NCBI GenBank assembly: GCA_001692895.1
Contig: KV748183.1
Span: forward strand, 1,674,001 to 1,738,000
DNA: 64,000 bases
Direction of reading: 5' to 3'
From: Cenococcum geophilum 1.58
Taxonomy: Eukaryota > Ascomycota > Dothideomycetes > Gloniales > Gloniaceae
The notes under the pieces are model-generated. The model saw only the letters and a list, made by a program, of their open reading frames with translations, searched no databases and was not told where the DNA came from. A program made the position numbers and the translations under genes. Each line of letters opens with the position of its first letter. Position 1 is the stretch's first letter. Shown here in pieces: positions 50,201-60,690 of this stretch.

Positions 50201-52120
50201 TAATAGCGGAAGGCTACAGTTTTGATGACCTATTAGATGGGGGGCTATATGATATTCCTAAAAGCGTCAAAACGCAATCCTTTAATAGCGCTGGGAACTC
50301 GAGCGATGCTGCCTTCTAAGAGTATAGTGAAAGCTATGGCGAGGAGGCTGCAGAGCCTCTTTCTATCTATTCTAGCTTTACTACGGCCCTTACTAACTAA
50401 GCGGCAGCACAGCTCACCTTTGCAAACACTGAAAGTCAAATCTTCCCTACTGGTGTAGTAAACTACTCCTAGCCTAATATAAGCTAAGCTTGTTAAATTA
50501 AGACTGTGGAAACCTATTAACTTTTCTTTAGACCCCCTATTAAATATTTATAGCATACCTAAACTATTAAAACATTGTCCCTTCTATAACTTATTCCTAG
50601 TGCCTAAAAGTCTAATATAAATAGGAGACGTTTACTAGTCCCGTTTCCTTTCTTAGACTAATGTTAGACTATAATTCTAATTAGGTAGCCGACTATTTTA
50701 GGATGGCTTTTGGAGCGAATATGGTAACTACTACTTCTCTTTAATAAGTTTCTTCGGTTCTAGATGTTAAATAGCGTGGTTTCTATAATATACTAGACGC
50801 AAATGCTCTTATAGTATTAAACGCCTAATATAGAATTGTGTATCGTCCGAACTAATCGTCCAGTCTTGTTACTATGGGCCAGTTGCACAAGATATAGTTA
50901 TTAAATAAGAAGAGGGAGCACAATAGATCTTCCCCTTAACTACCAGAATCTTATTAATCTAAACGCTCTAAAGGGGCTTTGCAAGCACTGAGGGACAGTC
51001 TAGACAATGCGGCCGTCCAGATGTGCATATAATGGCTTTTACTCTATCTAAACCTTTTGCCTAGGAAGGATCATATTTATGCCCTTAGCTGCTTAATAGG
51101 ATACTCTTATAATGCTATAGAGCGCTGGTTCGGGGAAAAATTGTGCTTTAATAATTCTGGCTATATAATAGGGTCGAGCAGCTCTATATCCCAGGCAAAA
51201 ACCTCTAGTAAGCATACATTAACATCTTAGCGTGCATGCTCTATATCTATTATAATTGTAAGTTACTCTACTAATTATAATAATATTAGCGACGAGTACT
51301 GCCATCGCCAGACTAGCCAAGCTCGCGCGTAGCGTTAAGTAATGGGACTTTAAAACTCTAGCTATAAACCGACTTTGGACCTAATACTGTTGTAGGGAGT
51401 ACGTAAAAGGCCTTTCTAGTGTATCTCTAAGTGTGGAAAGTGTTTCGCCAGAAAGTCTAATTGGGAAAGGCATTTACGAGCTAAATATTCCCAAGAAGGG
51501 TGGGTTTGCACTCTAGATAGGGAAGTGTGGATTAATAGGGTCCGCTATTACTCCTACTACGGCGAAGAGAATCTATCGTTAACCTATGTGTCTGAGAATT
51601 ACACAACTCGTCTTAAACCCGGACGGCGAGTAGTAGGGTATTGTAAGTCCTACTACTTCCGCCGCGAGCACTATAAGTAGTACTTTAAGAAGATCTATCT
51701 AATACTAACCTGGTCAAACTATAAAACCTAGGCTCGCTTTAATATTAAATGCCTATTCCTAAAGTACTGTGGCTTCTGTATCCGTGATTTCCTAAAATGG
51801 ATTTAGGATAACCTTATTACTTATATTAGAAGACATTTCTAAGAAGATAAACTTAATATGTTATAATAGAGAGACTTAAGCCCTAAAGCTAATAGAAAGA
51901 AATATAACTTCTTTAACAACTACCGCTATGACCTAAGAAACGACCCGAAGAATAATGACTATAGTGATGATAACGATAATTACGATTATAGCTATGGCGG
52001 CGGATCCGGACTATTTAGGCGGCTGGCCTTTTACGTATAGCCCTTAGGACAGACACTAGCAGCTTATAATAGCGGCTAAGGAATATTAAGGGTTTATACT
52101 ACGGCTGAATAGATCTTACC
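50201..52120 (+). pseudogene. C2H2 zinc-finger protein segment, degraded
   Basis: A low-complexity, acidic/Ser-rich start is visible ('SFDDLLDGGLYDIPKSV', about 50218-50270, then 'EYSESYGEEAAEPLSIYSSF', about 50320-50380). A C2H2 finger follows at about 51420-51480: 'CISKCGKCFARKSNWERHLR', with two Cys and a first His. A second degraded finger lies at about 51770-51835 ('CGFCIRDF...YIRRHF'). An Asp/Asn/Tyr-rich tract is at about 51955-52000. I could not read 50470-51360 with confidence. This could be an independent transcription-factor-like gene or the N-terminal part of the kinase-containing protein that follows; frame and direction are the same. Confidence 0.55.
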
Positions 52121-53180
52121 TTAAGTTACCTGGTGGCGGAAATAACCTTTACACGTGTTCTGGATTACTGGTGAGGCCGGGATAGGCAAGTTGATTCTAG
52201 CATCCAACCTTGTTTTGTAGGCTAATATCGCGATATAGGAAGCATCTTATGCAACACCTACTGCTCTAATGTATTTCTAAAGCCTTTACCTTGTAGATCG
52301 CGGTGGTTTTGCTACCGTTAATAAAGTCGTTAACTGCTAGACTAGCTGTGTTTTTGCCCATAAGTTCTACAGCCATAATATAGCTAGAGAGGAATATTTT
52401 GCTAGGGAATTATAAGCGTATAAGGAGCTAGCTTATAGCTATATCCTTAAGCTGCTTGGCTTCTTTATATATTCTAACCTGATATATCTACTCTTTCCCC
52501 TTGCTGATATGGACCTTCGCCGGTATCTTACGACTAGAGTATCTGGTTTACCTAGTGCATCTCTAGAATTCTAGACGTTATTCCTTAGAATTACGTCTGC
52601 TCTGGAGTATATCCGTTCTTTGCCTTTTAAGAAAGGGTTAGGGTTTAATGTTATTATAACTTGACCTAGTTGGCACGGAGACATTAAACCCGAGAATATA
52701 CTCGTTTTTAAACAGGACCTATGGAATTTCCCTAACCTAAAGATTGCAGACTTTAGTTCTTTTTTATTCTAGGGAAAGACAGTCTTAAGTAATAAGCAAC
52801 AACCCGTAGCTACTAGGGCTTATACTGCTCTAGAAGTTTACTAAAAGCTAACCGTTAACTCTAGATGTAATATATAGTCTTTTGGTTACATACTCCTTAA
52901 AGCTTTTACTTAGCTAATATAAGGAAGCTTATTTTAACTTTACTAGTACCGAGATAATAATTTTAAAGGCTGTAAGGCGTACTAGGAGAACTTAGCAGAG
53001 TCTTACTAATAGCTAAATATCCTTTAGTAGGGCGCCTAGGAGGATAACCTTAAGAGGATTGACTTAATTAAGTTTATAATAAGCTATAACCCTATTAGAC
53101 GATCTATAGTAAGGGGAGTATGTAAGCGCCTAGTGTAGATTTACCGTCTCTAGTTACTAGGACTAGAAAAGGTAATTTAA
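52121..53180 (+). pseudogene. Protein kinase domain remnant with a P-loop-like stretch upstream
   Basis: A Ser/Thr kinase fold is recognisable. The glycine loop is 'DRGGFATVNKV' (about 52288-52325), followed by a region around 'YKELAYSYILKLLGFF' (about 52420-52467). The catalytic loop is 'HGDIKPENIL' (about 52675-52705), the metal-binding motif is degraded to 'ADFSSF' (about 52747), and the activation segment end is 'ATRAYTALEVY' (about 52810-52845), similar to GTRAY.APE. Just upstream (about 52150-52195) is 'FWITGEAGIGK', which looks like a NACHT Walker A. Stops and frame shifts are present. A kinase directly between a P-loop and an NLR winged helix is unusual, and may reflect either a real fusion or two broken genes side by side. 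Confidence 0.65.
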
Positions 53181-53189
53181 AGGGTAAGT

Positions 53190-53485
53190 TCTTGTTTGCC
53201 CGCTAGCATTTATATAACGGCTTTACCTTTTTTTTTGCTGCTGGTGGAGGATCTTGGAGCTGTTGGTCTGTTAGTAAAGCAGGTTTTTTTATATATTGCC
53301 TGCCTTAAGAGGCCCCTAACTATATTAGACCTCCAACGCGCCTTTACTATAAAAATTAATGCATCTAAACTTAAGGATGGGAATATCCCCGAAATTAAAG
53401 ATATAGTTAGCTTAGTTACCGTTAATAAAGAGAGCGATATTATCCGGTTAGTCTACTATATAATATAGGAATACTTTAAGCGGGC
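53190..53485 (+). pseudogene. NACHT-associated winged-helix segment
   Basis: An almost undamaged stretch, open at 53196-53468. It contains 'LLVKQVFLYIACLKRPLTIL', 'LQRAFTIKI', 'NIPEIKDIVSLVTV' and 'ESDIIRLVYYII' followed by stop and 'EYF'. This is the typical segment after the NACHT ATPase in fungal NLR-like proteins (leading into H.T.QEYF). The loss of internal stops compared with the kinase part is notable. Confidence 0.7.
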
Positions 53486-53930
53486 GTTGGTGTCCTGGCT
53501 CCTAGTTTTTGCGCCACCGGGCTACGTGCCTTGTAGCTCGGACTTACCCTAGCAAGAGCATGCTGAGAACTTGGAGCGTGTATAGAGAAGTAATAAGTAG
53601 AGCGAAGGTCGAGACCAAAAGATTATCTACGCTTTAATAATGCAAAAGGCACGCAATACCGCTCTTTAATGCGTTAAGAATAATAACATTATTGCTGGTA
53701 GCAACTGGGCATCTCTCCTGGCCGCGGCTCTACACGCCATTTTAATAATGGCCATCTTGCTGAAAACAGCAGGGATGAAGGCTGCCGCTGGCCTCGAAAT
53801 CGAAAGCCAGGAAGTGAAGGATGAGGAGGGCAATGTCAGACGAACCCTGCCGTTAGTATTGCCCAATCCTAAATCCAGCCTCGTCATCTGACAGCTCGGC
53901 TCTCAGGTCAAAATTCTTTTACACTAATCT
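53486..53930 (+). other. Weakly mutated stretch, function unknown
   Basis: This DNA keeps normal CpA/TpG frequencies. A frame from about 53669 to 53889 reads 'NWASLLAAALHAILIMAILL' and then an acidic 'EIESQEVKDEEGNVRR' before a TGA. The stretch is short, begins without a clear ATG and could be a fragment of the region following the winged helix. The open frame on the minus strand here is probably incidental. Confidence 0.35.
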
Positions 53931-54073
53931 GCAGCACTGCAGCGACGTGGGGTGGCTTGCCTTTCTCGATGCGCAGTACGGCATGAGCAGTATCAGAGCA
54001 ACAGCCCAGGGCGTCCTGATCATAGAAGGGGTGGTTAAGGCAGCGGCAGGCAATGGGTGGAGTAGAGAAGGAG
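53931..54073 (+). pseudogene. NLR-associated repeat segment, left of the MULE
   Basis: Plus-strand sequence with 'ATAQGVLIIEGVVKAAAGNG' (about 53998-54057). This matches the repeated '(T)EEVVKAAAGN' unit that continues at 58066 on the other side of the transposon. The 9-bp GAGAAGGAG at 54065-54073 is duplicated at 58057-58065. Confidence 0.65.
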
Positions 54074-54149
54074 CGGGCAGTCTCCGGGCACATACATCCC
54101 ACACATACAAGATTAGTAAGCGCTTACTAAGTCCCGCACGGGCCGCTAT
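54074..54149 (+). repeat. MULE left terminal inverted repeat (76 bp)
   Basis: Matches the reverse complement of 57981-58056 with few differences. It contains an 18-bp perfect palindrome, ttagtaagcgcttactaa (54113-54130), which may be a transposase-binding site. Confidence 0.92.
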
Positions 54150-54449
54150 TAAGAATGCGGAAGAACTTCAAAAAAGCATGTCCTTACCGCAACTTACGCC
54201 ATAGAATATCCATGCAACTATATAGTAAATAGACTAGTTTAGGGCACGGAATTGATAGCTTATTATGCAGACTAAAAGTCCTAAACAGCTTATAAAGTAA
54301 ACATTAGTGCTAGGCTTGAAGATATAACGCCAAATCGGACGACTTTAATAGCAAGTTTCTGGAGGTTTTCTACTATAAAGTTGCTCTAAATCTATACCTT
54401 ACAAAGCCTATATCAGCTTCCTACTATATAGCATAGCCGATAGCTCTTT

Positions 54450-57400
54450 GTTTAATATCGATTCAACTCTTTTTGACGTCAATAAGCTCCTACAGCGTCG
54501 CCCTGCTGCCCATACTGCCTCTACTGCCCTAGTGCGAAAACCTAGTAACCGCCAGAGCAACCCTATTGAAATCCTTAATATTCCACCCCCCCTTTATTAG
54601 GCTGTTCCGGCCGCTTGGCATAAGGTTCCTTAGGCTCCGTTAACTCTATCCTAGTTTCGCCAGCTATAGCGTACAGTGCACAATCGTCGGGCGGTTATAG
54701 AGAGCTTAGCGCAGGCCTCTACACAGAAGTCGTTCTCTCCTCTGCCCCCTCCTATAACTCTACCCCCTAGCCGTTATAAATATCACGCTACTTCCACTGC
54801 TTCGGTACACGATACAAATAATCCTCTTCTACTATGGCTTTAATCGCCGTCGCTAAAAGTTAAGATCTAACGTCCAGAGTAGCAGCCAAACCCCCAGTTG
54901 CACCAGGACCTAGCTCCGGTAGTAAAAAAGGTAGTTAACTCTATACCCACCTACCACCTTCTAGAGCCGTATAATGGCGAGATCTTTAAGGATACTAATG
55001 CCGCGTTTAACCGGTACTAGGACTACGCTTTTAGCAAAGGCTTCTTTATTATTATACTGTCCTCTAGCAACGAAACTACCCTACGGCCACACTATATCTT
55101 TAGCTGCAAATACCATAGTATGCACACCCGGAATTACCGTAAGTTAAATGACTTCCGTAGTAAGAATAGCAACCGGCAGCGAGAGGCTACTAAGGTACAC
55201 CAAAAGAACTGCGGCTGGTGTATTCGGGTGGCCTAGAAGAAGCTTCCTAGCTATGTAGGTGATATTAAAAAATAGGTAGCGACTATTAGGCATACCAAGC
55301 ACTCTAATCCAGATACTCTAGAGGCTCTAGAACACGACTTCGTTACAAATCCTCTTACTTATATTGGCCACCAGGATCGACTACCAGAGGCTAAAAAGGC
55401 AGCTGCAGCAGCCTACGCTCTTAGGGCAACTTAAGAGACCTATCTTACTACATAGCGTCAGCTTTCTGCCCGAGAGTTATATATAAGTAAAAAGAAATAC
55501 TATAGCTTAACGCGATCATTAAGCGGCCTTCTTAGTAAAGCTAAGGGCCAGCCGCGAGCGCTCAGCGCGCTTAAGCTACTTCTCCACTAGCATAGATTTA
55601 AGTACCGGTCTCGATATACCTACACAATTAATCCAGAATTAGGTCGTCTAATTGCCTAAAGTCTCTAGCAGCTTATATTCTGGCTTCCTATCTAGGTAGA
55701 TTTAGCGCAGAGGTTTATTACTAACTTTAGCTGCTAAATAGATGCTATATTTAATACCAATCAATCCAAGCTCCTATTGGCTATTATTACTGGCGTTACT
55801 AATATAGGGTCCTCTTTTCCAGCAATGCAGTTATTTATTAAGAGCGAGTCTTAGCTAGATTAGACCTTTTTACTAGAGTCTACTTAGCAGAAACTTTGGA
55901 AACGGCCACCTAAAGTTATTATTGCCAATTTTGGTAAGGGCCTTATAGCCGCCTTATTAGTAGGGCAGTTAATTATAGTTATTCTCCAGTACTGCCAGTG
56001 GCATACTATAAAGGCAATAAAGAAGCGGATTAATAAGGGGATCTAGATAAAGGTCAAGAGGCCGTATAGCTACTTGGCGGAAGAGAGAAAGGTAATAAAA
56101 GAACTATTTTAGCCCTACCTAAAATCTAAAACGGTAGTAGAGCTTAAAGCCAATCAAAAGGCAGTCCTAGATAAGCTACACCTATGCGATAAGGTGTGGT
56201 TTTAGACTATATACGTTAAAAAGGAGAGCTAGATAATTACCTACTATATTAGGTAAGTTTTATTTTAAGCCAGAAAATAGGATACTAAAGGGCATCCTAG
56301 AAATAAATTTTACTATAGGCCGGCCCATAGTAAAGCTTACCTCTAGAATGCCTTTAAGCATCCTGCTCTCCAGCTTAAAAACCTTATTTTAACGTTAACT
56401 TTTCCTTAACCGCTTACTCCCTTACCAGATACCTTCCAAATTTAGGTGTAGCGGCAAGCTAATAAGGTGAGGGTATTAATGGAGGATTAAAATACTTTAC
56501 CAATTATTAATTAAGCCTTAACGATACTATAATTAAGCTAAAGAGGTGGATTTCGATATTATGCAAGGAGTTAATTAAATCCAAATATACGTCCGAAATG
56601 TCCCTCCCCCAAATTATCACCCTAGACCTCTTTTAACACCACTTCGCGCAGATTAACGGTGTAGTAACATACTACGCGCTTTAGCGAATCTTTAACTTTA
56701 TATATAGCGCGAAAGCTTTAACAAATAAGGAAAAGCAGGAGTGGGCCGATTGGGAGTAGAAGTAGGACGACTACGACTGTGAGGACCCCTACTAATATGG
56801 CCTCCCCTGTCGTTATATGCTTATTCGGTGCTTAATATAAAGGCTTCCTATATCGCCGGCTTTAATTTACCCTTGTTGGTATATTGCAACAAAGCTAATT
56901 ACCGCTCTAGATTGGCAGCCGCAATATATTAAGGATATAGCGTTCTAGGGCGACCCTCTACCAGGGCACCCGGAAGCTCTTACCAGGATCCGGCTATTAG
57001 TTCTCCGCCTCCTTAATATTATTAAGGACCTTCCTACTAAAGAAATAGGCGAGCTTGCTAATAAATTTAAAGACTTTAAGGTAGCCTAAATGGCTATTTT
57101 AATTAGATAGGCAGAGCTTTAATCACTACCTAAGGGCGCTCCATTTAAGGTTCCTTAAAAGGCTCACTGGCAGCCACCACCTAAAAAAAAGCACGGTAAG
57201 GCTAACTAGCAGGGCAAAACAAGTACTAAGGTTACTAAACGTGCTGCTAATATAGCTGAGCAAGAGCTCTAAAAGGAAAGGTAGGAGGAGGCCTAGAAGT
57301 AGAAGGAGAAGGTAAAGTCTAGACCTACTTAACCGAGCAGTGGTATAAATCTTAGCTATTTTCTAATCCAAAATAAAGAACCGGCCGATGAAGTAGATAA

Positions 57401-57960
57401 GGATATTAAGGAGGATGAGGAGCAACCGTTTAACGAGCCGTCGGTGCTATATAACGAAGTTTTAGGGGGGTTAAAGGACGAGGTGGTTATTTTGGAAGCG
57501 GAGGAGGACAACGACTCGTGGCTTAATAACGCGGAAGTACTCTAAGGTACCATATTAGACGACCCTCACCAAAATATTGGTAAGAAGGAGCCTATTGCGA
57601 ACTATTTGGCATCTAACAATTATTAAGAGCCGCCACCTCTTCTACTCTATTAATCTAGTAGAGCGGCGCGCACTAAAGCTCAAAGGACCTATACTTAATT
57701 AGCCTGTGGTAATTTTACATTAATCTTAAGTAATACTGACAAGGGTCCTAGTGATACTAAGCCAAAAGAGATTATTATTCCGTTAAAATTAAAGCAACCG
57801 CGATAGGGAGCTTCTGCAGACGCGCATAAGGCTTATAAAGCTAGCACACTTACTATTAGGTCCCCTCAGGCCAAGCGAACGCGTGGTAATAAAAAGGGAA
57901 AAGATCCTATTAAAATAGACGGCCGAATATTGGAGTATTACACATATAAATAGTGCTTTG
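54450..57960 (+). pseudogene. MULE transposase, degraded
   Basis: Readable on the plus strand with stops, mostly TAG/TAA at expected Gln codons. The N-terminal FAR1-like DNA-binding region is at about 55040-55260 ('YIFSCKYHSMHTRNYRK', 'QKNCGWCIRV'). The MULE DDE domain runs about 55690-56010 with 'IDAIFNTNQSKLLLAIITGV', 'SFPAMQLFIKSES' and 'ILQYCQWHTIKAIKKR'. A long C-terminal part includes a possible zinc-binding or SWIM-like region and a basic, Lys/Arg/Glu-rich tail (about 57200-57420). The catalytic positions are partly changed (for example DATF-like to DAIF). Length and layout fit Hop-type transposases of ascomycetes. Inactive here. Confidence 0.8.
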
Positions 57961-57980
57961 TTATTCAAATTAAGTTCGCG

Positions 57981-58056
57981 ATAGCGGCCTGTGCGGGACT
58001 TAGTAAGCGCTTACTAATCTTATATGTGTGGGATGTATGTGCCCGGAGACTGCCCG
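57981..58056 (-). repeat. MULE right terminal inverted repeat (76 bp)
   Basis: Reverse-complement partner of 54074-54149, with the same 18-bp palindrome at 58000-58017. Ends ...GAGACTGCCCG. Confidence 0.92.
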
Positions 58057-58065
58057 GAGAAGGAG

Positions 58066-58320
58066 TAACGACACTTCTACTCGATCGAGGGGGGGTCGAC
58101 GTCTCGATTACAGAAGGGGTGGTTAAGACAGCGGCAGGGAATGGGGGAAGTGGGAAAGAAATAATGACGCTTCTACTCGAGCTAAGAGGGAACGAGGTCC
58201 AGATTACAGAAGAGGTGGTGAAGGCGGCGGCAGGGAATGGGAGGAGTGGAAAAGAAGTAATGACGCTTCCGCTTGGGCGGAGAAGGGACGAGGTCCAGAT
58301 TTAAGAAGAGATGGTAGTCC
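58066..58320 (+). pseudogene. NLR-associated 'TEEVVKAAAGN' repeats, right of the MULE
   Basis: Continues the segment interrupted at 54073. Three units are visible: 'ITEGVVKTAAGNGGSGKEIM', 'ITEEVVKAAAGNGRSGKEVM', and a shortened one near 58300-58360. Units of about 27-30 residues alternate with 'TLLLELRGNEVQ'-type stretches. Such repeats occur between the NACHT part and TPR or ankyrin tails in some fungal STAND proteins. The frame is open from the transposon end to 58304. Confidence 0.7.
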
Positions 58321-59035
58321 AGATTGCAAGAAAATTTGATAAAAAAGTGATGATGCTTCAACTCGAGCGAAGAGGGGCGAGGTCCAGATTATAGAAGAGG
58401 TGGTGAAGGCGGTGCAAATGATGGAGACGTTTAAGAGCGTGCTTGGTTCGGAGCATCCAGACACGCTAACCAGCATCGGAAACCTGGCGTCAACGTTTTG
58501 GAATCAAGGTTGGCGGAAAGAGGCCGAAGAGCTAGAGGTGTAAGTGATGGAGACGAGTGCAAGGGTGTTTGGTTCGGAGTATCCTGACACACTGACCAGC
58601 GTGAACAACCTCGCGTTTGAGTTGAGGGCGGTGGAAGGAGGGGGAAGAGCTAGATGTGCAAGTGATGGAGACGTGTTTAAGGGTGCTTGGTTCGGAGCAT
58701 TCTTCTATACTTACCAGCATGACCAACCTGGCGTCGACGTTTTGGAATTAAGGGCGGTAGAAGGAGGCCGAAGAGTCGGACATGTAAGTGATGGAGGCGC
58801 TTAAGAGGGTGCTTGGTTCGGAGTATCCAGACACGCTGAACCGCACGGCCAACCTCGCATTTACGCTTAAGTTTTAAGGCCGTACGACGAAGCTATTTCC
58901 CTAATGGAAAATTGCTTCCAGCTGCGGAAACAGGTCGTTGGGCCTTAACATCCTTATTTAACATCATTGCTTAAAGCTCTAAATAAGTGGCAAATAGAGA
59001 ATATAGAGATAGGACTTTAATGCGAAGCTAGTGAA
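58321..59035 (+). pseudogene. TPR (kinesin light chain type) tail, degraded
   Basis: Several tetratricopeptide units of about 42 residues: 'VLGSEHPDTLTSIGNLASTF' (about 58438-58500), 'VFGSEYPDTLTSVNNLAFEL' (about 58565-58625), then 58680-58740 and 58810-58870. Each has the 'EAEEL.VQVMET.KRVLG' helix pair. The end 'GRTTKLFP' and 'IASSCGNRSLG' (about 58880-58945) resembles the closing unit of NB-ARC/NACHT-TPR proteins. Frame shifts separate units, and light RIP is visible (for example gtgtaagtgatgg for gtgcaagtgatgg). Confidence 0.75.
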
Positions 59036-59325
59036 AATGTGGACTAGGTCGAGCTCCGTAAAGCATGCTTATATATAATATCTAACAGTAATTAAAGTAA
59101 TTTGGTGTTAGAAGTCGCCACATTAAGTAAGGAGGGTGGCCGACCTGCACTGGCTATACCCTTGTAATAAAGCTAGATATGTATACCGAAAATCTTTTAA
59201 AAGAGGAGGATATTCATCTCGGATATTCTTTTATTCAAATCCTAGTCCTTTATTTAGCTAGTTCCCGCTATAAGGCGGCCCCTACGGCCCACTAAACAAA
59301 GCCCTAGAGCCCTAATAGCTGCTTT
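59036..59325. other. Spacer, probably 5' untranslated part of the LINE
   Basis: About 290 bp between the TPR remnant and the first readable LINE ORF1 sequence. The exact LINE start is not visible. No other feature recognised. Confidence 0.4.
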
Positions 59326-60690
59326 AACCCCTAAACGCGTATTAGTAACACTACCTCTAGATCTACTAGCAGCTCTACTAAGACGGACAAGGAAACTAAA
59401 CGCGAAGGTATAAGAGGCCTAGCAGTTGCTAAGGATACAAACCTAAAGATTAGCATAGTTTAAATAGTAGATAACCGCACTATAAACCGGACTATAAGCT
59501 ATATAGCATATACTGCCTCCATTCCCTATAGTAAGAATCTTTACCTCACCCAAATGTAAAGGAGGAGGTATTAACTGTGATAAATTTTATTAACTTATTA
59601 AAAGCCTTAGAGAAACTATAGTATAGCAGAGCAATATTATTATAAACCAGAATAGCATTATTAAGAGCATTAGAAACGATTTAGTAGATATTAAATTAGA
59701 ACAGCAAAGCCTTAAAAAGCAAAACGCTAAACTTTAAAAGGCTATCTGGTCCTTACAAGCGTAACTAAACACTCCTTTAGCTCTAACACAATTATAGGCA
59801 TCGGTAGCGGCTAGTAAAGGCATAATAGGGGTAGAGGTAACTCTGCTATAAATAATAAATGCTAGGAACTCTAAGGAACCTAATTAGTAGCTAGTGATAA
59901 ACGTTAGCTAAACGGGTAAGGAGATAATAGAGAAGGTAGCTACTACTAAAGTAGTAAAGCAAACCATTATATAAGGTATAAAGGATATTAATAGGCTTAT
60001 AGGAGCTATATTTAAGGACTTCCGCGTATAGCAAATAAGAGACAGCGCGAGCATTATTAGATTCTTAGTAGAAAAAGATAAAGAAGCTACGTTTAGGCAG
60101 ATGACTGCCTAATAGCTTAAACCGTACATCCTTAGGGCGAGGCTTATTAGACCTAAGTAGTATATAGTTAAGGCGGACTAGGTTAAAGTACCCTTAGTAA
60201 TAAATATTAATAGCGGAAAAGTAAGTAAGTTAGCTATAGAGCGCTTTAGGGTAGAGAATAGTGTAGAGGTATATATAATAAGATGGCTTAGATAACTAAG
60301 GCCACGCGGCCAGTATGCGTTAATAATTGTTAAAGTAGCAATAAAAGAGGATGTAGAGAAGCTGCTTATATTAGATAACGTGTTATTTAGGGGAGGTGCG
60401 GTTATTATATCGCTATTTAAGGAGCGATGTACCCCTATAGCATGCTATAAATATAGAAGGTTTAGACATAGGGCTAAAGACTATATATAACCTAATACGT
60501 GTAAAATATATAGGCGGGAAGGCCATCTCTAGTGCAAGATAGTTAATCTACACTGCGTAAACTGTTAGGGTCCTTACTAAGCCTTATACTGTAAATACCT
60601 AGTATATAGGAAAGAGATAGATAGGATTTTTATACGACAGCGTTATAAATAGAGAACTTTAGATTCTTTAGGCGAATATAAAGAAGTGTA
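59326..60690 (+). pseudogene. LINE ORF1 (gag-like, zinc knuckles), degraded
   Basis: Plus-strand frame with a coiled-coil-like stretch ('IIKSIRNDLVDIKLEQQSLK', about 59655-59715), then a gag-like RNA-binding region ('YIIRWLR', about 60275). Two or three CCHC knuckles follow at about 60450-60600 ('CYKYRRFRHRAKDY', then 'CKIYRREGHLXCKI', X is an in-frame stop, and 'LHCVNC'). It precedes an endonuclease/RT ORF, as in Tad1-type LINEs of ascomycetes. Frequent stops. Confidence 0.78.

Larger units (their letters stand above)
54074..58056 (+). mobile_element. Mutator-like (Hop-type) DNA transposon, 3983 bp
   Basis: Perfect outer inverted ends (CGGGCAGTCTCCGGGCACAT...) and a perfect 9-bp target duplication, GAGAAGGAG, at 54065-54073 and 58057-58065. 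A 9-bp duplication with long inverted ends is the hallmark of Mutator-like elements. The interior encodes a degraded transposase on the plus strand. It is inserted in the repeat part of the NLR-like remnant. Confidence 0.93.
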
